Below, in pieces: positions 28,078 through 36,944 of a stretch of 64,000 nt of DNA. Under the pieces are notes generated by a model, which searched no databases, had not been told where the DNA came from, and saw only the letters and a list, made by a program, of their open reading frames with translations. A program made the translations under genes and the position numbers. The DNA comes from Siccirubricoccus deserti (GTDB taxonomy: Bacteria > Pseudomonadota > Alphaproteobacteria > Acetobacterales > Acetobacteraceae), in the NCBI RefSeq assembly GCF_014283215.1, contig NZ_JACOMF010000005.1:124001-188000 (forward strand). The letters run 5' to 3'. Position 1 is the first letter of the stretch. Every line of letters starts with the position of its first letter.

Positions 28078-29904
28078 ATGACCATCGAGGCGAACCTCAT
28101 GCCGACGCCGGGCCTGCTGCCGCGCCTGCGGCGGGCGCTGCTGCAGACCGCCAGCCGTGCGTGGCGACGCGGCTGGGGTTTGTTGCCGGCACGCGCGGCG
28201 GCGCTGCGGGTGCCGCTCGCCACGCTGGCGCAGCACGCCTTCGGTGCTCCGCCGCGCCCGCCCCGGGTGGACCGGCTGCCGCAGGCCGCGCTGCACCGCT
28301 GGCTGAGCCGGCATGCCACGCCCAGCGCCGACCAGCGCAGGGCGATTCGCGCCGCATCGAGGAGCTGGCCCGACGCGCCGCGGTTCCTGGTGCTGCTGGA
28401 TGCGCGCGGCGCGGAGCCCGCCGCCGTTACCGCCAGCCTCAACTCGTTGCGACAGCAGTTGCACATGGCTTGGCGTGGTTGCGTCCTGGTCGGGGCCGAC
28501 GACCCTCCGCTGGATCCGCGGGACACCAGGGTCAGCATCGCGCAACACATTGACCCATGGCCCGATGCCGATTGGGTCATGCTGCTGGCACCCGGTGACC
28601 GGCTGACGGAGACCGCGCTGCATGTCCTGGCGACAGTTGCCGAGGCGGCGCCGGTGGCGCGCATCCTCTATGCGGATGAGTGTCTCGCAGAGCCCGGCCA
28701 GCCCGGGGCGATGCTCTGGCTGAAGCCGGATTTCGATGCGGATCTGCATCTGGCGCGCGGGTTGTTCGGCCCGGCAACCGCCTATCGCGCCGCCCTTGCC
28801 GCCGGGTTGGCGGAGGAGGATCGCGACAGCTTCGCCCTGCGCGCCGCCATGGCGGTGAAGCCGGCCGCGATCCGCCATGTCCCGATGGTGCTGGCGACTG
28901 CCGCGGCATCGCCGGAACCCGCGGCACGTCGCGCGGTGCTGGAGACGGCCCTGGCGGCGCAGGGCATCGCCGCAACGGTCGAGCCGGCGCCGCTGCTGCC
29001 CTCGGCCTGCCGAATCCGCTTCGCGCTGCCGACGCCGACGCCGCTGGTGTCGGTCATCGTGCCGACGCGCGACCGCGCTGCGTTGCTCGCCACCTGCGCC
29101 GCCAGCGTGCTGGAGCGCACCGACTATCCGGAGATCGAGTTCATCATCGTCGACAACGGCAGCGTCGAGCCGGAGACACTGGCGCTGTTCAACCGGCTGC
29201 GCCGTGATCCACGGGTGCGGATCCTGCCCTCGCCCGGCCCCTTCAACTACTCGGCGCTGAACAACCAGGCGGCCAAGGCAGCGCGCGGCGAGATTCTGTT
29301 GTTGCTGAACAACGACATCGCGGTGATCGAGCCGGATTGGCTGCGGGAGATGGCAAGCCAGGCGATGCGGCCGGATGTCGGCGCGGTTGGCGCGAAGCTG
29401 CTTTACGGCGACGACACCCTGCAGCATGGCGGCGTGGTGCTGGGCATCGGCGGCGTCGCCGACCATTACCTGCCGCGCGCCGCGCGCGACGATCAGGGGC
29501 CCTTCGGTACGCTCGCCCTGGTGCGGGAGGTTTCCGCGGTGACCGGCGCCTGCCTGGCGGTGCGGCGAGAGGTCTATCGGGCGGTGGGCGGGCTCGATGC
29601 GGAGCGGCTGACGGTCGCCTTCAACGATGTCGATTTCTGCCTGAAGATCCGGGCCGCCGGCTGGCGCATCCTCTGGACCCCCTTCGCCGAGTTGTACCAT
29701 CTGGAATCCGCCTCGCGCGGGCAGGACCTTGCGCCCGAGAAGCTGCGCCGCTTCGCCGGCGAGATCGCCACCATGCGCGAGCGCTGGGCGGCGGAGCTGG
29801 CGGATGATCCCTTCTACAACTCGAACCTGTCGCTCGAAGGCGCCCATGCCGTCCTTGCCGACCGGCCACGGTGGGCGCCGCCCTGGCAGGCCTCAGACGG
29901 GTAG
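28078..29904 (+). CDS. family 2 glycosyltransferase with two GT-like modules
   Basis: The 608-residue product has a C-terminal GT2 domain from about residue 320: LVSVIVPTRDRAALLATCAASVLERTDYPEIEFIIVDNGS, LLLLNNDIAVIEPDWLREM (nucleotide-sugar/metal site), ACLAVRREVYRAVGGLD and FNDVDFCLKIRAAGWRILWTP. Residues about 100-260 look like a second, degenerate GT2 module (DADWVMLLAPGDRLTETALHVLATV, ILYADECLAEPG, LKPDFDADLHLARGLFG). It likely adds sugars to O-antigen or capsule at the inner face of the membrane. The ATG at 28078 abuts its AAGGA; the in-frame ATG at 28099 has better spacing to GAGG and may be the true start. Confidence 0.85.
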   Translation: MTIEANLMPTPGLLPRLRRALLQTASRAWRRGWGLLPARAAALRVPLATLAQHAFGAPPRPPRVDRLPQAALHRWLSRHATPSADQRRAIRAASRSWPDAPRFLVLLDARGAEPAAVTASLNSLRQQLHMAWRGCVLVGADDPPLDPRDTRVSIAQHIDPWPDADWVMLLAPGDRLTETALHVLATVAEAAPVARILYADECLAEPGQPGAMLWLKPDFDADLHLARGLFGPATAYRAALAAGLAEEDRDSFALRAAMAVKPAAIRHVPMVLATAAASPEPAARRAVLETALAAQGIAATVEPAPLLPSACRIRFALPTPTPLVSVIVPTRDRAALLATCAASVLERTDYPEIEFIIVDNGSVEPETLALFNRLRRDPRVRILPSPGPFNYSALNNQAAKAARGEILLLLNNDIAVIEPDWLREMASQAMRPDVGAVGAKLLYGDDTLQHGGVVLGIGGVADHYLPRAARDDQGPFGTLALVREVSAVTGACLAVRREVYRAVGGLDAERLTVAFNDVDFCLKIRAAGWRILWTPFAELYHLESASRGQDLAPEKLRRFAGEIATMRERWAAELADDPFYNSNLSLEGAHAVLADRPRWAPPWQASDG

Positions 29905-30450
29905 CGCCGCCAGCCAGGCCGCCGCTGCGGCCACGTCCGGCAGCAGCAGCGTGCCCTGCGGCGCCCGCGCCGCCTCCTCCGGGTCGCGCGTCACCAGCAC
30001 CAGCGTGCCGACGCCGGCGCGGCGCCCGGCCTCGGCATCAGTGGCGTGATCGCCGACCATGACAGAGCGCGGCAGGGCGATGCCATGCGTCGCCGCGGCG
30101 TCGCGCAGCATGCCGGGGCCGGGCTTGCGGCGGTCATTCTCCCGCCGGTAGCAGCCGATTCCGTGGGTCGGATGGTCGGGACAGTATTCCACTGCATGCA
30201 GCGGCGCGCCCTCCGCCGCGAAGCGGTCCGCCATCCACGCCATCAGCCGGTTGAAATCCGCTTCGGTGTAGTGGCCGCGGCCGATGCCGGATTGGTTGGT
30301 GACCACCACCGGCAACATCCCGCGGGCTCGCGCGGTGCGGACCAAGGCGAAGATGCCGGGGAGGAATTCGACCTCGGCGATATCATACACGTAACCGTGA
30401 TCGACATTGATGATGCCGTCTCGGTCGAGGAACAGTGCCGGCCTGGTCAC
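29893..30450 (-). CDS. gmhB: D-glycero-D-manno-heptose 1,7-bisphosphate 7-phosphatase
   Basis: The 185-residue product is a HAD-IIIA phosphatase: LFLDRDGIINVDHGYVYD (catalytic DxD), VVVTNQSGIGRGHYTEADF, CPDHPTHGIGCYRRENDRRKPGPGM, and VMVGDHATDAEAGRRAGV. GmhB removes the 7-phosphate in nucleotide-heptose synthesis. The zinc-site region differs from the E. coli pattern (fewer cysteines). The start overlaps the gmhA stop (ATGA), so the two are coupled. Its 3' end overlaps the convergent GT2 gene by 12 bases. Confidence 0.9.
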   Translation of the reverse strand: MTRPALFLDRDGIINVDHGYVYDIAEVEFLPGIFALVRTARARGMLPVVVTNQSGIGRGHYTEADFNRLMAWMADRFAAEGAPLHAVEYCPDHPTHGIGCYRRENDRRKPGPGMLRDAAATHGIALPRSVMVGDHATDAEAGRRAGVGTLVLVTRDPEEAARAPQGTLLLPDVAAAAAWLAALPV

Positions 30451-31031
30451 TCAGGGCGCGGGAAGAGCCGCTGCTCGATCCGGGCGCAGATGATGTGGCC
30501 GGCGACCTCATGCGCTTCCTGCACCAGCGGCGTGACGCCGGCGGGGACCCGCAGGATGAGGTCGCAGAGCGGCGGCATCTCGCCCCCCTCGGCGCCGGTG
30601 AAGCCCAGGGTCACCATTCCCTTCGCCCGCGCCGCCCGCAGCGCCGCCAGCACATTGGCCGAGCGGCCGGAGGTCGAGAGCGCGAAGAGCACGTCGCCGG
30701 CGACGCCCAGCGCTTCCACTTGGCGGGCGAAGACCCGCTCATAGCCATAGTCATTGCCGATTCCGGTCAGGATCGAGCTGTCGGTGGTCAGGGCGATCGC
30801 CGGCAGGCCGGGCCGGTCGTAGTGGAAGCGCGAGACCAGCTCGGCGGCCCAGTGCTGGGCATCCGCGGCGCTGCCGCCATTGCCGCAGAGCAACAGCTTC
30901 CGCCCGGCCGCCAGCGCGGCGACCGAGGCTTCGGCCATGGCTGCGATCGTGTCGCAACAGGAGGCATCCGCGGCCATGCGTTGCAGGACCTCGGCGGACC
31001 GCAGGATGCTGCCGCGGATCTCCTCACTCAT
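30447..31031 (-). CDS. gmhA: D-sedoheptulose 7-phosphate isomerase
   Basis: The 194-residue product is a SIS-domain isomerase: KLLLCGNGGSAADAQHWAAELVSRF, ALTTDSSILTGIGNDYGYERVFARQVEALG, DVLFALSTSGRSANVLAALRAAR and PLVQEAHEVAGHIICARIE. It makes D-glycero-D-manno-heptose 7-phosphate, the first step to nucleotide-heptose for lipopolysaccharide. The start at 31031 gives the normal length; an ATG 15 bases upstream is possible. The heptokinase and nucleotidyltransferase of the pathway are not in the window. It is divergent from the large glycan fusion gene. Confidence 0.92.
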   Translation of the reverse strand: MSEEIRGSILRSAEVLQRMAADASCCDTIAAMAEASVAALAAGRKLLLCGNGGSAADAQHWAAELVSRFHYDRPGLPAIALTTDSSILTGIGNDYGYERVFARQVEALGVAGDVLFALSTSGRSANVLAALRAARAKGMVTLGFTGAEGGEMPPLCDLILRVPAGVTPLVQEAHEVAGHIICARIEQRLFPRPE

Positions 31032-31193
31032 CCCCGAACTCCCCATGCGGCCGGGTGCATGCGCGAATCGGTGGCGCGGATCAAGCTTGTCATCACGGAA
31101 ATGGCACAGGAATGTGCGGTGCGGCACCGGCGCATCCTTGCAATAGGTCTGGAAGGGCTACGCCGAAGGCGGCAGCCAGCTGCCGAGGATACT

Positions 31194-34100
31194 ATGGATC
31201 TGAATTTGACCGGACGACCGATGCGCGCCCTTTCGCCGTTGCCGGAGACGACCGCGGCGTTAGACCTGGGCGCCGAGCTGGAGTGGCAGCCCGACCACCT
31301 CGCGCCGAGCGCCTGGCACGAACATGTCCCCTTCGCCTTCTGGCTGGTGAAGGCGTTGCGCCCTGGCAGCATCCTTGAGCTCGGCACCCATTGGGGCGTC
31401 TCCTATGGCGCCTTCTGCCAGGCGGTGGAACGCCTCGGGCTCGCCGCGCGCTGCCATGCGGTCGACAGCTGGGAGGGCGACGAGCACGCCGGGCATTACG
31501 GCGCCGAGGTCTTCGCCGCCGTCTCCGCGGTCAACGAGCAGCGCTGGCGGGGCTTCTCCTCCCTGCTGCGCACCAGCTTCGATGATGCACGCGGCTATTT
31601 CGGCCCCGGCGAGATCGACCTGCTGCACATCGACGGGCTGCACACCGAAGCCGCCGTTACCCACGACTTCGAGCAATGGCAGGAGACGCTGTCCGACCGC
31701 GCCGTGGTGCTGTTCCACGACATCAATGTGCGGGAACGGGAGTTCGGCGTCTGGCGGCTGTGGCAGTCGCTGAAGGCAGAACATCCGCATTTCGAGTTCG
31801 TCCATGGCCACGGCCTTGGCGTGCTCGGCCTCGGCAGCCGCATTCCGCCGACGGTTGCGGCCCTGTTCGATGCCAGCGCCGAGCCCGAGCGCGCCGCGGC
31901 GATCCGCACCCTGTTCGCCAGGCGCGGCGAGGCGGTGCGCGACCGCTGGCTGCGGCAGGATGCCGAGGCCCGGCTGCGCCAGAGCGCCGAACAGCTTGCC
32001 GCCGCCAGCGCCGCGGCCACGGCGGCGCAGGCCGCGGGCAGCGCCGCGGCCGAGGCCGCCGCCGCCCGGCAGGCGGAGCTGGAGGCCCGGCTGACGGCCG
32101 AGACCGCCCGGCTCCAGGCCGAGCGCGATGCCCTGAAGGGCCAGCTGGACCGGCTGCGCGACGTCACCGCGGCCGATCATGCGGCGCTCGACCGGCTGCG
32201 CCGCCAGCTCGAGGTTGCGCGCGGCGAGCGGCGCACGGCCGAGGCGGAGCGCGCGGCGCGCGAGGCCGAGGCCCGCCAGGCCGTGGCCGCGGTCGAATGC
32301 CTGCGGACCGAGATGCAGGGTATCCGCGCCCATCGCGACGCCATCGTTGCCTCGACCTCCTGGCGGCTCACCCGGCCGCTGCGCGTGGCGATACGGCTGG
32401 CGCGTGGCGAGCGGGTGGACCTGCCGCGGCTGCGGCGGCTGGCGATGCCCTTTCGTCGCCGCCTCGGCCTGCCGCAGACGGATCTGGCCAATCCAGTGGT
32501 GCCGGCGGCGCCCGCGCCGACCCTGGCGGCCCCGCCCGGGCTGCCCGCTTTGCCGGCGCCGCGGCTGGACCCGGTCGATATCGTGGTCTGCGTGCATAAT
32601 GCGCCGGAGGATGTCCGGCGGTGCCTTGCCTCGGTGCTCGCCGGCACCCTGCCGCCCTACCGGCTGGTGCTGGTGGATGACGGCAGCGGGCCGGAGACGC
32701 GGGAACTGCTGGCCGGCTTCGCGCACCGCCACGGCGCGACATTGATCCGCCACGAGGTGGCGCAGGGCTATACCCGCGCCGCCAATGCCGGGCTGCGGCG
32801 CACCGACGCGCCCTGGGTGGTACTGCTGAACAGCGACACCATCGTCACCGATGGCTGGCTCGACCGGATGGTGGAGCAGGCGGCGGCGGACCCCCGCATC
32901 GGCATCCTCGGGCCGCTGTCCAACACCGCCTCCTGGCAATCGGTGCCGGAGGTGCAGCAGGGCGGCGATTGGGCGGAGAATCCGCTGCCGGAGGGGATCA
33001 GCGTGGCGGAAATGGGCCGGCTGGTGGCCCGCGCCGCCGCCCGCCAGGCGCTGCCGCTGCCCTTCCTCAACGGCTTCTGCCTGCTGCTGCGGCGACGGCT
33101 GATCGAGGAGATCGGGCTGTTCGACGAGGAGATCTTCGGCGCGGGCTACGGCGAGGAGAACGACTATTGCGTGCGGGCGCGGAAGGGTGGCTGGAGCCTT
33201 GCCGTCGCCGACGATGTCTTCATCTACCATGCCCAGTCGCGCAGCTATTCGCATGACCGCCGCCGCGCCCTGGTGGCCCAGGCCGACCAGGCGCTGGTCG
33301 AGAAGCATTCGGCGCCGGAGCACATCTGGCCGCAGGTGCATTTCTGCCGCGACAGCCTCGGCATGGCCGGCATCCGCGCCCGCATCGGCGCCGCCGTCGC
33401 CCGGCGGGAATGGGTGGAAGGCGGCAGGGCGCGCTTCGAAGGCCGGCGCATCGCCTTCATCCTGCCGATCATCACCGAGGGCGGCGGCGGCAATGTGGTG
33501 CTGCAGGAAGCCCAGGCGCTGGGCCGCATGGGCATCGACGTGACGCTGCTGAACTTCAGCCGGCACCGCGCCTCCTTCGAGGCTTCCTACGGCGCGCTCG
33601 ACATTCCGGTGCTCTATGCCGACGACGAGGCCGGCATCACCGCCCTGGCCGGCGACCCGGCGCTGGGCTTCGACGCGGTGGTGGCAACCACCTGCTTTTC
33701 CATGTTCTGGCTGCCGGCCGCCGCGACCGGCCAGGCGGTCGCCTACTACATCCAGGATTTCGAGCCGTATTTCTTCCCGGCCTCGGACCCGCTGCATGCG
33801 GCGGCGCACAGCACCTACAGCATGCGGCCGGAGATCCGCCGCTTCACCAAGACCGCCTGGAACGCCGAGGAGGTGGTGCGGCACGGCGGCTACCGCCCGG
33901 CGGTGATCGGGCCGAGCGTCGACATCGACCTGTTCCGCCCCGCCCCTGGCGCGGTGGAGCGGCGGGAGGGGCCGGTCAGGGTCACCGCCATGGTGCGGCC
34001 CTCCACCCCCAGGCGCCAGGCCGGGCTGACGGTGCAGGTGCTGCAGCGGCTGCGCGCCCGCTGCGGCGGCGCGGTCTCGCTGACCGCCTTCGGCGCCGAC

Positions 34101-34547
34101 CAGGCGGAGCTGGCGCAGCACGGGCTCGACCTCTCGGGCATCCACAGCCATGGAAGGCTGGACCGTGGCGCCATGGCGGCGCTGCTGCGGGAGAGCGACG
34201 TCTTCCTCGACCTCTCCGAATACCAGGCGATGGGGCTGACGGCGCTGGAGGCGATGGCCAGCGGCTGCGCCGTGCTGCTGCCGGAGCGCGGCGGCGCGGC
34301 GGAGATCTCAGCCGCCGGCACCGCTGCCCTGCTGGTCGACACCGCCGATCCGGCGCGCGCCGAGGCGGCGGCGCTGCGGCTGGTGGAGGATGTGGAGCTG
34401 CGTGCCGCCATGCGCCTTGCCGCGGTGGCCGAGGCGGCGCGCCACCCGCCGGAAGCCGCAGCCTGCCGGATGCTGGAGGCGATCTTCGCCACGACTGGAC
34501 GGAAGAAGGAGATGGCGCCCGATGCTGCGGCTGCACCTGCTGCCTGA
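31194..34547 (+). CDS. four-module glycan enzyme: methyltransferase, coiled coil, GT2, GT4
   Basis: The 1117-residue product reads in order: a class I methyltransferase (about 55-215) with SILELGTHWGVSYGAFCQAVERLG, AVDSWEGDEHAGHYGAEVF and DLLHIDGLHTEAAVTHDFEQW; an Ala/Glu/Arg-rich coiled coil (about 250-385); the linker ASTSWRLTRPLRVAIRLARG common in such enzymes; a GT2 domain (about 460-730) with IVVCVHNAPEDVRRCLASVL, LVDDGSG, LLNSDTIVTDGWLDRM and YGEENDYCVRARKGGW; and a GT4 domain (about 750-1100) with ITEGGGGNVVLQEAQALGRMG and FLDLSEYQAMGLTALEAMASG. It probably builds and methylates or caps a surface polysaccharide. The ATG at 31194 follows GAGGA. It overlaps the next gene by 26 bases. Confidence 0.88.
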   Translation: MDLNLTGRPMRALSPLPETTAALDLGAELEWQPDHLAPSAWHEHVPFAFWLVKALRPGSILELGTHWGVSYGAFCQAVERLGLAARCHAVDSWEGDEHAGHYGAEVFAAVSAVNEQRWRGFSSLLRTSFDDARGYFGPGEIDLLHIDGLHTEAAVTHDFEQWQETLSDRAVVLFHDINVREREFGVWRLWQSLKAEHPHFEFVHGHGLGVLGLGSRIPPTVAALFDASAEPERAAAIRTLFARRGEAVRDRWLRQDAEARLRQSAEQLAAASAAATAAQAAGSAAAEAAAARQAELEARLTAETARLQAERDALKGQLDRLRDVTAADHAALDRLRRQLEVARGERRTAEAERAAREAEARQAVAAVECLRTEMQGIRAHRDAIVASTSWRLTRPLRVAIRLARGERVDLPRLRRLAMPFRRRLGLPQTDLANPVVPAAPAPTLAAPPGLPALPAPRLDPVDIVVCVHNAPEDVRRCLASVLAGTLPPYRLVLVDDGSGPETRELLAGFAHRHGATLIRHEVAQGYTRAANAGLRRTDAPWVVLLNSDTIVTDGWLDRMVEQAAADPRIGILGPLSNTASWQSVPEVQQGGDWAENPLPEGISVAEMGRLVARAAARQALPLPFLNGFCLLLRRRLIEEIGLFDEEIFGAGYGEENDYCVRARKGGWSLAVADDVFIYHAQSRSYSHDRRRALVAQADQALVEKHSAPEHIWPQVHFCRDSLGMAGIRARIGAAVARREWVEGGRARFEGRRIAFILPIITEGGGGNVVLQEAQALGRMGIDVTLLNFSRHRASFEASYGALDIPVLYADDEAGITALAGDPALGFDAVVATTCFSMFWLPAAATGQAVAYYIQDFEPYFFPASDPLHAAAHSTYSMRPEIRRFTKTAWNAEEVVRHGGYRPAVIGPSVDIDLFRPAPGAVERREGPVRVTAMVRPSTPRRQAGLTVQVLQRLRARCGGAVSLTAFGADQAELAQHGLDLSGIHSHGRLDRGAMAALLRESDVFLDLSEYQAMGLTALEAMASGCAVLLPERGGAAEISAAGTAALLVDTADPARAEAAALRLVEDVELRAAMRLAAVAEAARHPPEAAACRMLEAIFATTGRKKEMAPDAAAAPAA

Positions 34548-35574
34548 AACCCCCGAGACCGGGCCCGCCCATGCCTGCGCCGCGATCCGGCTGATCGGCC
34601 CCTGGACCCACCCGTCGGTGGAGCGGCGGGTGCAGGTGACGATTGGGCCGCGGCTGCCGGGCGGCAGGCTGGACGCAGTCATCACCCAGCGCAGTGGGCC
34701 GGTTGGCGCTACCCTGGCCGGGCTGCAGGAACTGGTGCGGGAGCTGCGGGCGCGCCGCATCCCCCTGCTCCAGGACCTTGATGACGACCTGACGACCGAG
34801 CACCCCTCGCCGCGGGTCGAGGCGGAGCTGACCAAATGGCAGGTCCGCCCGCGCGTCCGCTACCTGCTGCGGGAGGCGACGGCGGTCACCGTCTCCACCC
34901 CGGCGCTCGCGGCGCGGGTGGCGCGGTTCAACCCCTGCATCCATGTCTGGGAGAATGCGCTGGACGAGCGGCTGGCGCTGCCGGCGCTGCCGCGGGCCGA
35001 GGGCGCCGAGCTCGGCTATTTCGGCACGCTCTCCCACCTTGAGGATCTGCTGCCGGTGGTGCAGCCGCTGGAGGAAGCGCTGGCGGCGCAATCGCGCCGG
35101 CCGCGGGTCGAGTTCTGCGGCATCTCCGAGGATCCGCGCGTCGCCCGGCTGTTCGCTGCCACGGCGGAGGTGGCGCTGCGGCCGGTGGATGGCGACTATC
35201 CGCGCTTCATCCGGGCGCAACAGCAGCGCCCGGCCTGGCAGGCGGGCATCGCGCCGCTGGCCGACAATTCCTTCAATCGCGGCAAGTCGGATATCAAATT
35301 CCTCGACTACGCACTGTTCGGCGTGCCCGGCATCTATGCCGACACCCCGGTTTATGCCGCGGTGCAGGATGGCGAGACCGGGTTGAAGGCGGGGCCCGGG
35401 CAATTCGGTGCCGCCCTCAGCCGCCTCCTGGGCGATGCCGGGCTGCGCCAGCGCATTCGCAGCCGTGCCCGGGACTATGTGCTGGAAGAACGCGTGCTGG
35501 CCCGCCGGGCACCGGCGCTGCTGGCGATCCTGGAAGCGGTGCTGGATGGCGCCCCCCAGCAGGTGGCGGCGTGA
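34522..35574 (+). CDS. glycosyltransferase, GT4-like
   Basis: The 350-residue product resembles group 1 glycosyltransferases with a weak N-terminal domain (LVRELRARRIPLLQDLDDDLTTEHP, REATAVTVSTPALAARVARF, HVWENALDE) and a clearer C-terminal nucleotide-sugar domain (LGYFGTLSHLEDLL, IAPLADNSFNRGKSDIKFLDYALFGVPGIYADTPVY, DGETGLKAG). The start lies inside the end of the preceding fusion gene, after AAGGAG, and its stop overlaps the next methyltransferase start. The acceptor is unknown; the operon suggests surface polysaccharide. Confidence 0.8.
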   Translation: MLRLHLLPETPETGPAHACAAIRLIGPWTHPSVERRVQVTIGPRLPGGRLDAVITQRSGPVGATLAGLQELVRELRARRIPLLQDLDDDLTTEHPSPRVEAELTKWQVRPRVRYLLREATAVTVSTPALAARVARFNPCIHVWENALDERLALPALPRAEGAELGYFGTLSHLEDLLPVVQPLEEALAAQSRRPRVEFCGISEDPRVARLFAATAEVALRPVDGDYPRFIRAQQQRPAWQAGIAPLADNSFNRGKSDIKFLDYALFGVPGIYADTPVYAAVQDGETGLKAGPGQFGAALSRLLGDAGLRQRIRSRARDYVLEERVLARRAPALLAILEAVLDGAPQQVAA

Positions 35575-36701
35575 CCGGGCGCAACGCGGCGCTGCTGCGC
35601 GGCCTCTCGCCCGGCGATCCGATCATCGAGATCGGCCCGAGCTTCGCCCCGGTGGCGGCCAAGCGCGACGGCTGGGCGACCACGGTGGTGGACCACGCCA
35701 GCCGGGCCGAACTGGCCGCCAAATACACCGGTCACCCCAACGTCGATCCCAGCCGGATCGAGGAGGTGGACCACATCTGGACCGGCGGGCCGCTGGACGC
35801 GCTGCTGCCGCCGGAGCGGCACGGGCGCTACGCCGCCATCATCGCCAGCCATGTCATCGAGCATATCCCGGATCCGGTTGGCTTCCTCGCCAGCGCGGCG
35901 AAGCTGCTGGACCCGGAGCGGGGCGTGCTATCGCTGGCGGTGCCGGACAAGCGCTGGTGCTTCGACCTGCTGAAGCCGCTGACCACCACCGGCCAGGTGC
36001 TGGCGGCGCACCGCCGCGGCACCGGGCGGCACGGCCCGGCGACGCTGTTCGACCACACCGCCTATTATGCCACGGATGCCGAGGGACGGCCAAGCTGGAT
36101 GGCCGGGGAGGCGTTGCCGACGCTCCGCCTCGGCGCCCGGCTGGAGGATGCGAAATCCGCCTTCGATGGCTACTCCGACGCGCCGGACGCGCCCTATGTC
36201 GATTGCCACGCCTGGCATTTCACCCCGTCGAGCTTCGCGCTGCTGGTCCTGGAACTGGGTGAAGTAGGGGTCGCGGATTGGCGGGTGGACTGGATTCGCC
36301 CGGAGCCGGCGGTGGAGTTCCTGGTCCACCTCCGCCGCGGCCGGCAGCGCTTCGCCTCGGCCGAGGCGCGGGAGGCAGCGCGACTCGACCTGCTCAAGGC
36401 GGCATTGCTGGAAGTCCGGGCGCAGACCGACTGGATGGTGGCACCGGTGCCGGCGCCGGCCGCGCCGCCCCCATCGGAGCCGCTCGGCCCGCGGCTGGAG
36501 GCGATCGAGGCGCGGTTGCGGGTGATCTCCGAGTCGCAACTGCCGGAGATCGCCACGACCGCTGCCTGGGCACGCCAAGCGATGCGGCCGGCCCGCGCGG
36601 CCTGGCGACAGATCATGCCGCTGCGCCGGCTGGTGGCGCGGCTACGTGGCCGGGCTGACGCAACCACGCTCAGTATGGACCGGAGAACGAAACTACCATA
36701 A
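35571..36701 (+). CDS. SAM-dependent methyltransferase of the glycan operon
   Basis: The 376-residue product has a class I methyltransferase fold at residues about 15-150: IIEIGPSFAPVAAKRDGWATTVVDH, YAAIIASHVIEHIPDPVGFLASAAKLLDPERGVLSLAVPDKRW, and a histidine-rich stretch (DCHAWHFTPSSFALLV). The last 110 residues form a Pro-rich linker and a helical tail. The GTG start overlaps the preceding stop (GTGA). It is the third gene of the operon started by the four-module enzyme. Methylation of a sugar or end-capping of a chain is inferred. Confidence 0.8.
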   Translation: MTGRNAALLRGLSPGDPIIEIGPSFAPVAAKRDGWATTVVDHASRAELAAKYTGHPNVDPSRIEEVDHIWTGGPLDALLPPERHGRYAAIIASHVIEHIPDPVGFLASAAKLLDPERGVLSLAVPDKRWCFDLLKPLTTTGQVLAAHRRGTGRHGPATLFDHTAYYATDAEGRPSWMAGEALPTLRLGARLEDAKSAFDGYSDAPDAPYVDCHAWHFTPSSFALLVLELGEVGVADWRVDWIRPEPAVEFLVHLRRGRQRFASAEAREAARLDLLKAALLEVRAQTDWMVAPVPAPAAPPPSEPLGPRLEAIEARLRVISESQLPEIATTAAWARQAMRPARAAWRQIMPLRRLVARLRGRADATTLSMDRRTKLP

Positions 36702-36737
36702 GTTGCGTCGGGGCGCGTACCTGATGCGTCGCGGCAA

Positions 36738-36755
36738 CAGGGAAGCGTTTCCCTG
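36738..36755. repeat. short inverted repeat upstream of the lytic transglycosylase
   Basis: CAGGGAA (36738-36744) and TTCCCTG (36749-36755) form a perfect 7-base dyad with a 4-base centre, 37 bases after the methyltransferase stop. It could be a small terminator stem or an operator for the next gene. Confidence 0.35.
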
Positions 36756-36944
36756 TACAAAGTATTGCGATGCCAACTCGGTCTTGCTTTGCCGGCCGTG
36801 CAGCGTGTACGGCTTGCATGCAGGACGCACACCGTCCGCCTGGTCTTTGGAGCAGCCTGGGAGCCGTGGCGTGGGGACGCCGCGGGTCTGGTGGGGGCAG
36901 GCTTCGGAAATCCGGTGGCCCAAGACGTGACGGAGCGGTAGGGG

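Noticed and set aside
27762-28664. N-terminal 300-codon extension of the RgpF-like gene
   Set aside because: This part is antisense to the start of the GT2 gene and to the intergenic region, is rich in Ser/Arg/Ala and has no domain; family similarity begins after 27761.
30435-31193. Upstream extension of the four-module glycan gene frame across gmhA
   Set aside because: It is antisense to gmhA, which is intact, and the ATG at 31194 has a ribosome site.
31260-34151. Minus-strand open frame of 963 codons opposite the four-module glycan gene
   Set aside because: Codon-bias artefact of high GC. The plus-strand product has four clear domains, whereas this one has none.
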